In this document: piece after piece, positions 42,790 through 51,928 of the stretch
How positions within the stretch are numbered: the first letter of the stretch is position 1
Layout: every line of letters begins with the position of its first letter
Assembly: GCF_900120195.1 (NCBI RefSeq)
Contig: NZ_LT635539.1
Location: 1,411,257-1,475,256 of the forward strand
Length of the DNA: 64,000 bases
DNA from: Blautia sp. Marseille-P3087
Lineage (GTDB): Bacteria; Bacillota; Clostridia; Lachnospirales; Lachnospiraceae
Reading direction: 5' to 3'
Notes under the pieces: generated by a model
The model's database searches: none
What the model was told of the DNA's origin: nothing
The model's input: only the letters and a program-made list of their open reading frames with translations
Made by a program: the position numbers and the translations under genes

Positions 42790-44034
42790 CTATTCGTAAT
42801 CACTTTCATCTGAGTATCCGGAATCCCATCCATCATATTCTCCATCCGATTCATCACTGTAGCTGTCATCTTCCGAATAATCCCGGTCTTCATCCGAGTT
42901 ATCGCTTTCAGCCTCATCAGAACTGTCTGTGGAATCCGTACCGCTGCTTCCCGCATTGTCCGGCATCGGTCCTACATAATTGCCCTCCCGGTCATACTCG
43001 CTGACACCGTCGAAGCCGCCGGATTCGTTGTAGCCGCCCTTCCAGTCTCCGAAACTGTCGATCAGTTCCTGTGTCGGTTCTGCGCCAACGTAGTTCAGAT
43101 CCGCGTCATATTCACCGGAACCTGTATAATCACCTTCTTCATCATAGCCGCCGATCCAGTTTTCTTTTGCATAATCGAGCTCCGTCTTCGGTTTCGCTCC
43201 GACGTATTTGCCATTCTCATCATATTCACCGTCACCGGTATAATCGCCATTCTCGTCGTAACCACCTGTCCAGTTCTCGGCTGTCACTTCTTCCTCTTCC
43301 TTCTCAAAGGTAACGGTCTTGGAAGATTCCGTGATATTCTCCATATGAAGGATTCCCTTCTCGCCGGTGATCTGCGGAAGGATCGCGATCGTTCGGTTCA
43401 TCTTATCTTCCAGATAGCGGTCCTTTCCCAGTTTTACCGTAATGTCGCCGTATATCAGATTAAGCGAGTAATCTTCATCCAGCTCAATGTAATCCGGTGT
43501 CATATCATTTTTTGCAAAGATCGTAGATAACGCAACTGCTGTATTCAATACCGCATCCTTGATCGGAAGTTTCTCATTCATAACAGTTTTCTTGACGGTA
43601 ATGCCCTCGAAATACGGCACATCTTCATCTCTCGTCCTGCTGCTTTCGATAAATTTGCCATTACGGTCAAAATAAATATAACTGTCAAGATACGGAATAC
43701 AGCCGACCACATTTTTTTCTTTTACACCGATCACGATGGAATTTCTTCCGGAACGGCTGACGGAATACGATTCCACATACGGCACATTCTCCACTTTTGC
43801 TTTGGAACATGTAATCGGTGCCAGTATCGAATTCGAGGAAAAAGCCCCTGTCAGAATCATTTTTTTCAGCTCTTTCTTACTGTAGTGGGTATTTTCCATA
43901 ACTTCGACATGCGTTACATGAAAAAAAGAAAAGAAAAAAATAATCCCGGCGAGCAGAATTGCCCCAACTGCCAGCCCGGTCTTTTTCGCTGCACTTTTTG
44001 TGAATTTAATTTTTTTATAATTGGATGTTCTCAT
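42790..44034 (-). CDS. ftsQ: cell division protein FtsQ/DivIB with long repeat tail
   Basis: The 414-residue bitopic protein has a basic cytoplasmic N-terminus, a transmembrane helix (about 20-42), a POTRA domain (FHVTHVEVMENTHYSKKELKK, about 45-115) and the FtsQ/DivIB beta domain to about 250. Residues 254-360 hold two and a half to three 38-residue repeats of the form GGYDENGDYTG..EYDENGKYVG, and 361-414 is a Ser/Asp/Tyr-rich acidic tail. The tail is extracytoplasmic and not part of the usual protein. It overlaps murA by 20 bases, and its SD is weak. Confidence 0.88.
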   Translation of the reverse strand: MRTSNYKKIKFTKSAAKKTGLAVGAILLAGIIFFFSFFHVTHVEVMENTHYSKKELKKMILTGAFSSNSILAPITCSKAKVENVPYVESYSVSRSGRNSIVIGVKEKNVVGCIPYLDSYIYFDRNGKFIESSRTRDEDVPYFEGITVKKTVMNEKLPIKDAVLNTAVALSTIFAKNDMTPDYIELDEDYSLNLIYGDITVKLGKDRYLEDKMNRTIAILPQITGEKGILHMENITESSKTVTFEKEEEEVTAENWTGGYDENGDYTGDGEYDENGKYVGAKPKTELDYAKENWIGGYDEEGDYTGSGEYDADLNYVGAEPTQELIDSFGDWKGGYNESGGFDGVSEYDREGNYVGPMPDNAGSSGTDSTDSSDEAESDNSDEDRDYSEDDSYSDESDGEYDGWDSGYSDESDYE

Positions 44035-45295
44035 AAAAAACAGTACCTGTATCCTCTGTTATCAAACCGCCTAATTTCTTAAGGTCGCCGCCTATGTCCT
44101 CATATCCGCGCCGGATAAAAGAACATCCGCGTATCACAGAACTTCCCTCTGCTGCAAGCGCCGCCACCAGAAGTGCCGCGCCTCCTCTGAGTTCCTCTGC
44201 ATAAACACAGTTTCCATGCAGTCTTCCTCCACAGACAACTGCTGTGTTTCCGTCCACCCGAATATCTGCGCCCATTTTGCATAGTTCATTGCAGACCTTA
44301 AAACGATTTTCAAATATATTTTCTTTTATTATGCTTTTACCGGGAACAGTTGCCAGAACCGCCAGAAGCGGTGACTGCAGATCTGTGGGAAATCCCGGAT
44401 AGACCTCTGTCTCCAGAAACGGAAGGGAAAAACATACCCGGCTTCCGTCCGCTATTAGTTTACCACTGTTCCATTCATATTGTCCACCCATTTTCCGATA
44501 TACTTGAAGGAAGGCATCCAGTTCCCCCTCCGGTGCATTCTCGATCACGATGTGTCCTCTGGTAGCGGCAGCTGCACAGAGATACGTACCGGTCACGATC
44601 CGGTCCGCCGGAATCTGCATCTTCGTACCACAAAGTTTTTCTGTTCCCTCGATGCAGATACAATCCTCTCCTGCTCCTTCGATCTTTGCCCCCATTGCAT
44701 TCAGAAAACGGCAGAGCCATACGATTTCCGGCTCTCTGGCACAGTTTCGAAGCGTGGTAGTACCTTTTGAAAGCGTCGCACACAGAATCGCCTGTTCTGT
44801 TGCCCCGACACTCCTTTTCGAAAAAACGATTTCCGTCCCGCAAAGCTTTTTACAGGAGACCGTTATTTTTTTCTCTTCTTCTTTTATTTCCGCCCCAAAA
44901 CGCCTTAATACATAAAGATGAAGATCCACCGGTCGCTTCCCGATCACACAGCCGCCCGGATAGCCTATCTCCGCCTGCTGATTTCTGGCAAGAATCGGTC
45001 CCAGAAGAATGATTGAACTGCGCATCCTGCCGCTGTATATTTCCGGCACATGACTTCCGTCTGCATGGGTACAGTCCAGATACAAATCATGATCTTCCCA
45101 CCATGTTTCCGCCCCCAGCGCGCGTAAAATTTCTTCCATATAAAAAACATCCGTAATTCGCGGACAGGCTTTCAGTACATTGATGCCACGATAAAGAAGC
45201 GCTCCCGCCATCAACGGCAGCACCGTATTTTTAGAACCCTGAACGGTTATATTTCCATGAAGACAGTTTCCCCCGATTACGTGAATTTCATCCAA
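44015..45295 (-). CDS. murA: UDP-N-acetylglucosamine 1-carboxyvinyltransferase
   Basis: The 426-residue EPSP-synthase-fold enzyme adds enolpyruvate to UDP-GlcNAc, the first committed step of peptidoglycan synthesis. Seen: VQGSKNTVLPLMA with the conserved KN, and the catalytic Cys loop YPGGCVIGKRPVDLHL, GPVDLH-type, plus PEGELDAFLQVYRKMG and GFPTDLQSP. The TTG at 45295 (GGAG eight bases before) begins at the conserved MDEIHVIGG; the longer frame would start in a -10-like TATAAT. Having a conserved Cys, it should be fosfomycin-sensitive. Confidence 0.9.
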   Translation of the reverse strand: MDEIHVIGGNCLHGNITVQGSKNTVLPLMAGALLYRGINVLKACPRITDVFYMEEILRALGAETWWEDHDLYLDCTHADGSHVPEIYSGRMRSSIILLGPILARNQQAEIGYPGGCVIGKRPVDLHLYVLRRFGAEIKEEEKKITVSCKKLCGTEIVFSKRSVGATEQAILCATLSKGTTTLRNCAREPEIVWLCRFLNAMGAKIEGAGEDCICIEGTEKLCGTKMQIPADRIVTGTYLCAAAATRGHIVIENAPEGELDAFLQVYRKMGGQYEWNSGKLIADGSRVCFSLPFLETEVYPGFPTDLQSPLLAVLATVPGKSIIKENIFENRFKVCNELCKMGADIRVDGNTAVVCGGRLHGNCVYAEELRGGAALLVAALAAEGSSVIRGCSFIRRGYEDIGGDLKKLGGLITEDTGTVFYENIQL

Positions 45296-45334
45296 ACATT
45301 CCACTCCCTCAGGGACTCTTGCTGTTATTATATG

Positions 45335-45378
45335 CAAAAGACCAGATCCCGTTCATTTCCAAGCGGAATCTGGTCTTA
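45335..45378 (-). terminator. terminator between murD and murA
   Basis: On the minus strand GACCAGATTCCGCTT pairs with AACGGGATCTGGTC, followed by TTTTGC. It ends the mraY-murD transcript; TATAAT just downstream (about 45325-45333) may start murA. Confidence 0.8.
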
Positions 45379-45410
45379 TGAAATCAATATTTATTGCCCT
45401 GCCACAGCGA

Positions 45411-46766
45411 TTACAGGTTTCTGACATATTCTTTAAACATATCTCCGCGCTGTTCATAGTTGTCAAACTGTCCCCAGCTTGCACATGCCGGTGAAAGAAG
45501 AACGGCATCTCCCGGATTTGCCTTTTCTGCACATACCTTTACTGCCTCTTCAAGGTTTTCACATAAGATGCACGGACATACACCGAGGCGCTCTGCTGCC
45601 TCTTTGATCTTGTCGCGTGTCTGGCCGATCAATACCAGATAACGTACTTTGCCATCGAAGGCATTCAGCCATTCATCATAGCTGGAACCTTTGTCATAAC
45701 CGCCGCCGATCAGAAGTGTCGGACGGTTCATTGCCTGAATGCCTTTGATTGCAGCATCCGGATTGGTTCCCTTGGAATCGTTATAATATGCAACACCATT
45801 TTTCTCTGTTACATATTCGATACGATGCTCCACTGCAGTAAATTCACAGATGCTCTTACGGATGCTCTCCACCGGAACACCTGCATAATATGCCATTGCA
45901 GATGCAGCCATGACGTTTTCGAAATTGTGCTGTCCGAGAAGTTTGAGTTCTCCGGTATGCACCAGCGGAATCTCTTCTTCATAAGTTTTCAAGATGATCT
46001 GATCACCATCCAGATAAATTCCCTCTTCAAGCTTACGTACACTTGAGAAATATACAACCTTCGGAGTAATATTCTGACCAAACTCACGAAGGACCGGATC
46101 TTCATAGTTCAGGATACAGAAATCATCCGCTGTCTGGTTCTTAACGATCAGTTCTTTTACACGGATATATTCTTCCATCGTATGATGTCTGTTCAGATGG
46201 TCTTCGGTGATATTAAGGATTGCGCTGACCTTCGGTGCAAATTCTTCGATTGTCTCAAGCTGAAAACTGCTGATCTCCGCTACTGTCGTAGTATTATCCT
46301 GCATCTCCAGTGCTTTGGAAGTATATGGAGTACCGATGTTTCCGACAACAAAAACAGAATCTTCTGCATCTCTCATGATCTTACCAAGCAGTGCAGTTGT
46401 CGTTGTCTTACCGTTTGTTCCGGTAATTGCAAGCACTCTTCCCTTACCTGTGCGATAAGCAAGCTCGACTTCTCCCCAGACCGGAAGCCCCTGCTCATAA
46501 AAGCTCTTTACGATCGGGATATCAGTCGGTACACCGGGACTTAATACAACCAGATCCAGTGCTTTTCTTACTTCTTCCGGAAGCTCTCCCGCATATACGC
46601 TGATATCTTTACAGTGTTTTACTTTATGTACTACAGCCTCTTTGTCGAGATCTGCATTTCCATCATAGATGATCGGCTCTGCACCAACCTGTCCGAGAAG
46701 CTCGGCTGCACCGATCCCGCTTTTGCCGGAACCGAATACAAGCACCTTTTTTCCCTGTAAATTCAT
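45411..46766 (-). CDS. murD: UDP-N-acetylmuramoyl-L-alanine-D-glutamate ligase
   Basis: The 451-residue Mur ligase adds D-Glu to UDP-MurNAc-Ala. Seen: GSGKSGIGAAELL at the N-terminus, ATP loop AITGTNGKTTTTALLG, NITEDHLNRHHTMEEY, EHRIEYV, NDSKGTNPDAAIKGI and LLSPACASWGQFDNYEQRGDMFKE. AAGGAGG before MNLQGKK sets the start. It lies 21 bases after mraY. Confidence 0.96.
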   Translation of the reverse strand: MNLQGKKVLVFGSGKSGIGAAELLGQVGAEPIIYDGNADLDKEAVVHKVKHCKDISVYAGELPEEVRKALDLVVLSPGVPTDIPIVKSFYEQGLPVWGEVELAYRTGKGRVLAITGTNGKTTTTALLGKIMRDAEDSVFVVGNIGTPYTSKALEMQDNTTTVAEISSFQLETIEEFAPKVSAILNITEDHLNRHHTMEEYIRVKELIVKNQTADDFCILNYEDPVLREFGQNITPKVVYFSSVRKLEEGIYLDGDQIILKTYEEEIPLVHTGELKLLGQHNFENVMAASAMAYYAGVPVESIRKSICEFTAVEHRIEYVTEKNGVAYYNDSKGTNPDAAIKGIQAMNRPTLLIGGGYDKGSSYDEWLNAFDGKVRYLVLIGQTRDKIKEAAERLGVCPCILCENLEEAVKVCAEKANPGDAVLLSPACASWGQFDNYEQRGDMFKEYVRNL

Positions 46767-46787
46767 AATAATTCCTCCTTGTGACAT

Positions 46788-47744
46788 TTACATTGCCAGA
46801 AGTGCGATCAGACACATAACTGCGGTGATCACAGAAAATACGGCAACAATTCTTGTCTCTGACCATCCACACAATTCAAAGTGATGATGGATCGGCGCCA
46901 TCTTAAAGATACGTTTTCCGTGAGTTGCCTTAAAATACGTAACCTGAATCATAACAGACAACACTTCTACAAGATAGATCAGTCCGATCAGCAGAATAAA
47001 CAACGGCATCTGCATCATGTAAGCAGCACCTGCAACAAATCCGCCCAAAGCCAGAGATCCTGTATCACCCATAAAAACTCTTGCCGGATATACATTGAAC
47101 AGAAGGAATCCCATCAGTCCTCCGACTACCGCTCCTGTCACCGGCTCGATACCACTTCCCATACCAATGGAAACAACAGTAAAGAAAACTGCCACGATCA
47201 GCGTTACGCTGGATGCCAGACCGTCAAGTCCGTCTGTAAAGTTTACACCGTTTACGGTACCGATCACAGCAAAGAAAAGAACCGGGATCGCCAGCCAGCC
47301 AAGATTCAGATAATGATTCGGCCAGAACGGGATACGCATCGCAAGATCCACATTTGTATAGTTCAGTATATAATATACAAAGATTCCGGTTACAACAACC
47401 TGAAGACCGAATTTCTGCCATGCCAGAAGACCATCAGAACGTCTCAGTACTACCTTGAGATAATCATCCAGAAAACCGATGATACCAAATCCCAGTGTCA
47501 GAAACAGTACCGGAATCACGTTCGGATAATCTTTTGCATAAAAAAGGGTCGTCACCACGGCTGCGATCAGGAAGATCACACCTCCCATGGTCGGAGTACC
47601 TGCCTTCTTTAAATGTGACTGTACACCTTCTACACGCTCTGTCTGTCCCATCTTGAGTCTTCTCAGAAACGGGATGACGATCGGTCCCAGAATCACACTG
47701 ATTGCAAATGAGATCAGTACCGGGAATACAACTTGAATATTCAT
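46788..47744 (-). CDS. mraY: phospho-N-acetylmuramoyl-pentapeptide transferase
   Basis: This 319-residue ten-helix membrane enzyme makes lipid I. Seen: GTPTMGGVIFL, the active-site LDDYLKV, NFTDGLDGLA, FLLFNVYPARVFMGDTGSLALGG and the His loop APIHHHFELCGW. The ATG at 47744 with AGAGGTG is preferred over one 36 bases upstream. Confidence 0.95.
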   Translation of the reverse strand: MNIQVVFPVLISFAISVILGPIVIPFLRRLKMGQTERVEGVQSHLKKAGTPTMGGVIFLIAAVVTTLFYAKDYPNVIPVLFLTLGFGIIGFLDDYLKVVLRRSDGLLAWQKFGLQVVVTGIFVYYILNYTNVDLAMRIPFWPNHYLNLGWLAIPVLFFAVIGTVNGVNFTDGLDGLASSVTLIVAVFFTVVSIGMGSGIEPVTGAVVGGLMGFLLFNVYPARVFMGDTGSLALGGFVAGAAYMMQMPLFILLIGLIYLVEVLSVMIQVTYFKATHGKRIFKMAPIHHHFELCGWSETRIVAVFSVITAVMCLIALLAM

Positions 47745-47810
47745 CCTCACACCTCTTATCATTCTTTCGTTTTTTATCACGTTTGATTATACGGCTTTTA
47801 CGTAGATTTA

Positions 47811-49598
47811 TCAACCCTCACGTGCCGGACTGTCTGTGATTTCCACTGTTTTTTGCCGTTCGATTCCAAGATATGGAAGTACATTTTCAAAAATGCTCTG
47901 GACGACCGGTGCCGCGATCGTGCCTCCATAATAGATTCCCTGCGGATCATGGATAATGCAGAGTGCCAGCACCTTCGGATCATCGACAGGTGCAAATCCG
48001 AGAAATGAGGAAATATAACGGTTTGCGCTTCGTGGAAGTGTCTGGGAAGTTGCAGTTTTACCCCCGATCCGGTACCCCTCAATTGCAGCATTTTTGCCTG
48101 AACCTTCGGATACGACTTTTTCCAGTATCATACGCACAGTTGCCGAAATATCTTCCGGAAGGATTCCTGTCTCCACCGGGTATTCAAGTTCTCTGACTGT
48201 TTCTCCACCGGGATTCTCAACTGCCACTCCAAAATGCGGAGTGATGCGGCGTCCTCCGTTGATCAGGGAGCATACGGTTGTTGCAAGCTGGATAGGTGTG
48301 ATCTGAAATGACTGACCAAAAGAAACCGTTGCCAGTTCCACCTCTCCCATATTTTCCATCTTATGCATAATCGTTCCCGCTTCACCCGGAAGGTCAATGC
48401 CAGTTTTCTTCAAAAGACCAAACTGTCGGAAATAGCTGTAGTATCTTTCTGCTCCGAGGCGCAGTCCCACTTCAATAAACACAGGATTACAGGAATTTTC
48501 CGCTCCCTGTATGAAGTTCTGTGCTCCGTGCCCCCGCCGGTTTGCACAATGGATTCGCCGGTCTTCTACCAGCTTATAGCCCGGGCAGTAAAAAGAATCA
48601 TTGACAGAAACGACACCTGCTGCAAGTCCGGCAGACATCGTGATGATCTTAAATGTGGAACCCGGCTCATACGTATCGTTCAGACATGGATTCCTCCACA
48701 TCTGATTGAGCAGATCCTGTTTTTCTTTCTCACTCATTCTATCAGTACTGACATCTGTATTCAGTGTAAACGGCTCATTCAGGTCAAACTCCGGCACATT
48801 GACACAGGCATAAATTTCTCCATTTTGCGGATTCATAAGCAGAATAGAAACGCGCTCTGCCTGTTTTTCTTCCATAACTTTTTTTGCTGCCTGTTCCGTA
48901 TATTCCTGAATACATGCATCCAGGCTGATCCGAAGATTGTATCCCTGCTGTGGCTCTTCTCTGTTTTCACCGATTCCGTCCAGTTCAATCCCTCTGGCAT
49001 CTGTTGTCGTCAGAATCTTGCCTGCTTCTCCTTTCAGGATTTCATCATACTCTGCTTCCAGTCCGATAATGCCCTGATTATCACCGCCGGTAAATCCCAA
49101 TACCTTGGACGCCAGATCCCCAAGCGGATAATAACGCTTATAGTCTTCATCCACTTTTATCCCGGCAAGTCCGGCATTTCGGATTTCATCACCGGTCTCT
49201 TTCTCCACATTTGTTTTGATCCGCTCGATGGAAGAAACTTTTTCCACCCTTTTGCGTACAGTTTCTTCCGATATCCCCAGTTTTTCCGTAAGCAGGTGGA
49301 TGATTTTTTCCGGCTCTTTTATCTGACTGTGTATCACCGAGACCGTACATACAGTTTTGTTCGCCGCAAGTACTTTTCCGGTCGTATCCAGGATCTTTCC
49401 TCTTGCAGCCTTGATGTCACGCTCCCTCTCATGCAGATTCTCTGCTTTTTCATAATAATAATCCGATCGGAATCCCATCAGATAGACCAGCCTTCCAATG
49501 AGTCCCGCCGTCATCGCCATGCAAAGTAAAAAGACGATCCATACTTTTCTTTTGTGAAACGTATAATTTCTTTTATAAAATGCATTCTTTTTTTGCAC
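47811..49598 (-). CDS. class B penicillin-binding protein, second dcw copy (SpoVD/FtsI type)
   Basis: The 595-residue transpeptidase has a transmembrane anchor (KVWIVFLLCMAMTAGLIGRLVYL), the dimerisation domain RGKILDTTGKVLA, and the transpeptidase motifs EPGSTFKI (SxxK), NSCNP (SxN) and GGKTATS (KTG form KTA). No PASTA domains are present. The likely start is GTG at 49598; its SD (GGGGGA) lies inside the terminator hairpin at 49599-49650, and an in-frame ATG 24 bases earlier lies in the loop. It may be the sporulation paralogue SpoVD, but this is uncertain. Confidence 0.85.
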   Translation of the reverse strand: MQKKNAFYKRNYTFHKRKVWIVFLLCMAMTAGLIGRLVYLMGFRSDYYYEKAENLHERERDIKAARGKILDTTGKVLAANKTVCTVSVIHSQIKEPEKIIHLLTEKLGISEETVRKRVEKVSSIERIKTNVEKETGDEIRNAGLAGIKVDEDYKRYYPLGDLASKVLGFTGGDNQGIIGLEAEYDEILKGEAGKILTTTDARGIELDGIGENREEPQQGYNLRISLDACIQEYTEQAAKKVMEEKQAERVSILLMNPQNGEIYACVNVPEFDLNEPFTLNTDVSTDRMSEKEKQDLLNQMWRNPCLNDTYEPGSTFKIITMSAGLAAGVVSVNDSFYCPGYKLVEDRRIHCANRRGHGAQNFIQGAENSCNPVFIEVGLRLGAERYYSYFRQFGLLKKTGIDLPGEAGTIMHKMENMGEVELATVSFGQSFQITPIQLATTVCSLINGGRRITPHFGVAVENPGGETVRELEYPVETGILPEDISATVRMILEKVVSEGSGKNAAIEGYRIGGKTATSQTLPRSANRYISSFLGFAPVDDPKVLALCIIHDPQGIYYGGTIAAPVVQSIFENVLPYLGIERQKTVEITDSPAREG

Positions 49599-49650
49599 AA
49601 AAAATCCCCCGGGCAATGTCATAATAATATATGACGCGTTCCCGGAGGAT
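49599..49650 (-). terminator. terminator hairpin overlapping the ribosome-binding site of the second PBP gene
   Basis: On the minus strand ATCCTCCGGG (49641-49650) pairs with CCCGGGGGAT (49604-49613), followed by six T and then directly GTG. The 27-base loop holds GTCATATAT-like inner symmetry and an ATG. The 3-prime arm contains the only SD-like sequence for the next gene. Confidence 0.75.
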
Positions 49651-49666
49651 ACTTCTGTTATTTTAT

Positions 49667-51913
49667 TTAGTCAAGTCCGGCCTCTTCGTTGGTAATTCCT
49701 TCACTTTCCATATCATTGTTCTCTGTTGTTTCGGACTCATCCTCTTCCGGAGGGGCCGGTACATTTGTATCGGAAATTGCCTCTTTCAGTGTGTCTCCGG
49801 ACGATGAATCGCCCGTCGATGTGATAATGTGTGTAGATAAAATATACTCGCCGTTATCGTCAAGCTTATGTTCTCCGTTGTCATCCAACAGATAGCCATT
49901 CTCATCGATACGGTTGCCTTCCAGATCCACACGGTTTCCGTTTCCGTCTACGAGATTCCCCTGTTCATCTACACTGCTTCCGGATACATCTACCAGATTT
50001 CCTTTGAATTTTTCCCAAAGTTCTGTCTCCGGTACACTTCCGTCTTCGGATTCATCCGGAGCGACATTCAGGTACGGAAGAAGTTCTGAAAGAATACCCT
50101 GTGCGATATACTGTGGATATTTACTGTCTGCCTGATCTTCTGTATTTGGTTCATCTACAACGACATAGAGAAGTACCTGCGGATCATCTACCGGTGCAAA
50201 TGTAATAAAAGAAACCAGATATTTGCCGTTGCCTCGCGGAAGTTTTTCTGCTGTACCGGTCTTACCACCTGAACTGTATCCCTCTACCTTAGACGTACGG
50301 CTGGTACCTTCCTGCACACTGGCTTCCATGTAAGAACGGATATCTGCGGAAATCTCAGAAGATACAGTCTGTTTCATCAAAATCGGATCGATCTTTTTGA
50401 CCGTGGAACCGCTGCTGTCACGAATTTCTGTCACGAGATGCGGCTGATAATAGGAACCGCCGTTAATAACCGAACACATCGCATTGATCTCCTGGAGCAT
50501 CGTACAGGTAAATCCCTGTCCAAATGCAGAGCAGGCAAGCTCGGTCTCTCCCATTGTCTCTTCTGTATGAATTACACCGGAACCTTCATTTGGAAGATCG
50601 ATACCGGTACGGGATCCGAAATTAAATAACGTCTGCGCTTTCAGGAACTGTTCCGTTCCCATTTTGGCTGCGATCTGCATCATTGCATCATTACAGGAGT
50701 TCGCGATTACATCACGAAGCGCTTCTGTACCATGCGCATCCGGCCATACCGCACACTTGATGTACGTATCACCATTTGCACCAAATGTCTGTCCACCGTC
50801 ACAGTTGAATGTATCTGACTCAGAAATTCTACCCTTTTCAAGCGCCCCTGCCATGACGATCGGTTTTACTACAGATCCGGGCTCATAGGTTTCGGTAATG
50901 CAGAAATTGCTCCACATGGAGTTCAGCGCTTCTACCGTCTCCTCATCATTCATCGCGGCGATTTCTTCTTCACTGTGTTTACCGGACAGATCACGCGGAT
51001 TATTCAGATCATAACGGTCACCGCCATCCATGGCAATGATTTCACCCGTCGAAGGCTTCATTGCGATCACACCGATATTCTTAGCTCCCATTGCAGTTTT
51101 AAATCCATTGACATATTTTTCAACAATCTGCTGTGCACCGACATCCAGTGAAGTGACTATACTCTGTCCGTCTTTTGGATCGATGATTGTCTGCTCTACA
51201 TCGGAATTGTCATTGATATATCCATACTGGCGGCCATCAGCGCCCATCAGAGTACTGTTATAGTAGCTTTCCAGACCTACATCGGCGGTGTCACGTGCCA
51301 GAGTAAATCCTACTGTATCGCATGCAAGATCATTAAAAGGATAAGTACGAAGATAATCTTCTTCAAACCATACGCCCTTGACATTGCTACGCTCTGCTTT
51401 CTGTGCATCTGAGAGTTCGCTGTCCTCTCCCGGTGTCTGATAATCTTCAAATGCTTTCTTTTCATCCATGGAAATCTGTTTTTTGATTATCTGGTACTGG
51501 CTGTTTTTTGTATCTTCTGCCGAAAGCTTCGAACGAATATCTTTTTCGTCCAGCCCAAGAACATCCACCAGCGCCCTCACAGTAGGCTCTACATAATCCT
51601 CATCGGAATTGACGGTTTTGCAATCCAGAATCACATTGTAAACCTTCTGGCTCGTTGCAAGAATGTTGCCGTTCCGGTCGTAAATATCACCACGTTTGGC
51701 CGGAAGCACATTGCTCTCGTATTTCTGCTGCGCCTGTGTCAGCACCTGTTTCTTGTATTTTTGCCCGCTTATGGCATTGATGTATGTGATTCGCCCCAGC
51801 AAACAAACTAAAGCTAGTAACACTACTGCAAATAGTCCTACTAGCTTTCCTCTCATCAAGTGATTAATTTTTTTCTGAGGTTTCCTGTGATTCCTCTGTC
51901 TGGTATTACTCAA
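49667..51913 (-). CDS. class B penicillin-binding protein (divisome transpeptidase) with repeat tail
   Basis: The 748-residue protein has a basic cytoplasmic start, a transmembrane helix (about 25-47), the PBP dimer domain (PAKRGDIYDRNGNILATS), and the transpeptidase motifs EPGSVVKP, ANSCNDAM and SGGKTGTAEK. The catalytic domain ends near 625. Residues 641-690 are seven heptads of the form [VIL]DxxG[NE]x, then an acidic Ser/Glu tail. PASTA domains are absent. The start is TTG with GAGGTG five bases before it. By position it is the FtsI/PbpB equivalent of the cluster. Confidence 0.9.
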   Translation of the reverse strand: MSNTRQRNHRKPQKKINHLMRGKLVGLFAVVLLALVCLLGRITYINAISGQKYKKQVLTQAQQKYESNVLPAKRGDIYDRNGNILATSQKVYNVILDCKTVNSDEDYVEPTVRALVDVLGLDEKDIRSKLSAEDTKNSQYQIIKKQISMDEKKAFEDYQTPGEDSELSDAQKAERSNVKGVWFEEDYLRTYPFNDLACDTVGFTLARDTADVGLESYYNSTLMGADGRQYGYINDNSDVEQTIIDPKDGQSIVTSLDVGAQQIVEKYVNGFKTAMGAKNIGVIAMKPSTGEIIAMDGGDRYDLNNPRDLSGKHSEEEIAAMNDEETVEALNSMWSNFCITETYEPGSVVKPIVMAGALEKGRISESDTFNCDGGQTFGANGDTYIKCAVWPDAHGTEALRDVIANSCNDAMMQIAAKMGTEQFLKAQTLFNFGSRTGIDLPNEGSGVIHTEETMGETELACSAFGQGFTCTMLQEINAMCSVINGGSYYQPHLVTEIRDSSGSTVKKIDPILMKQTVSSEISADIRSYMEASVQEGTSRTSKVEGYSSGGKTGTAEKLPRGNGKYLVSFITFAPVDDPQVLLYVVVDEPNTEDQADSKYPQYIAQGILSELLPYLNVAPDESEDGSVPETELWEKFKGNLVDVSGSSVDEQGNLVDGNGNRVDLEGNRIDENGYLLDDNGEHKLDDNGEYILSTHIITSTGDSSSGDTLKEAISDTNVPAPPEEDESETTENNDMESEGITNEEAGLD

Positions 51914-51928
51914 ATTCTCACCTCTTGT

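Noticed and set aside
48363-49529. A 388-codon plus-strand open frame
   Set aside because: It lies wholly antisense to the second PBP gene, has no SD or recognisable protein sequence, and is explained by codon bias of the real gene. The same applies to other long antisense frames such as 3238-4077, 23406-24365 and 34339-35289.
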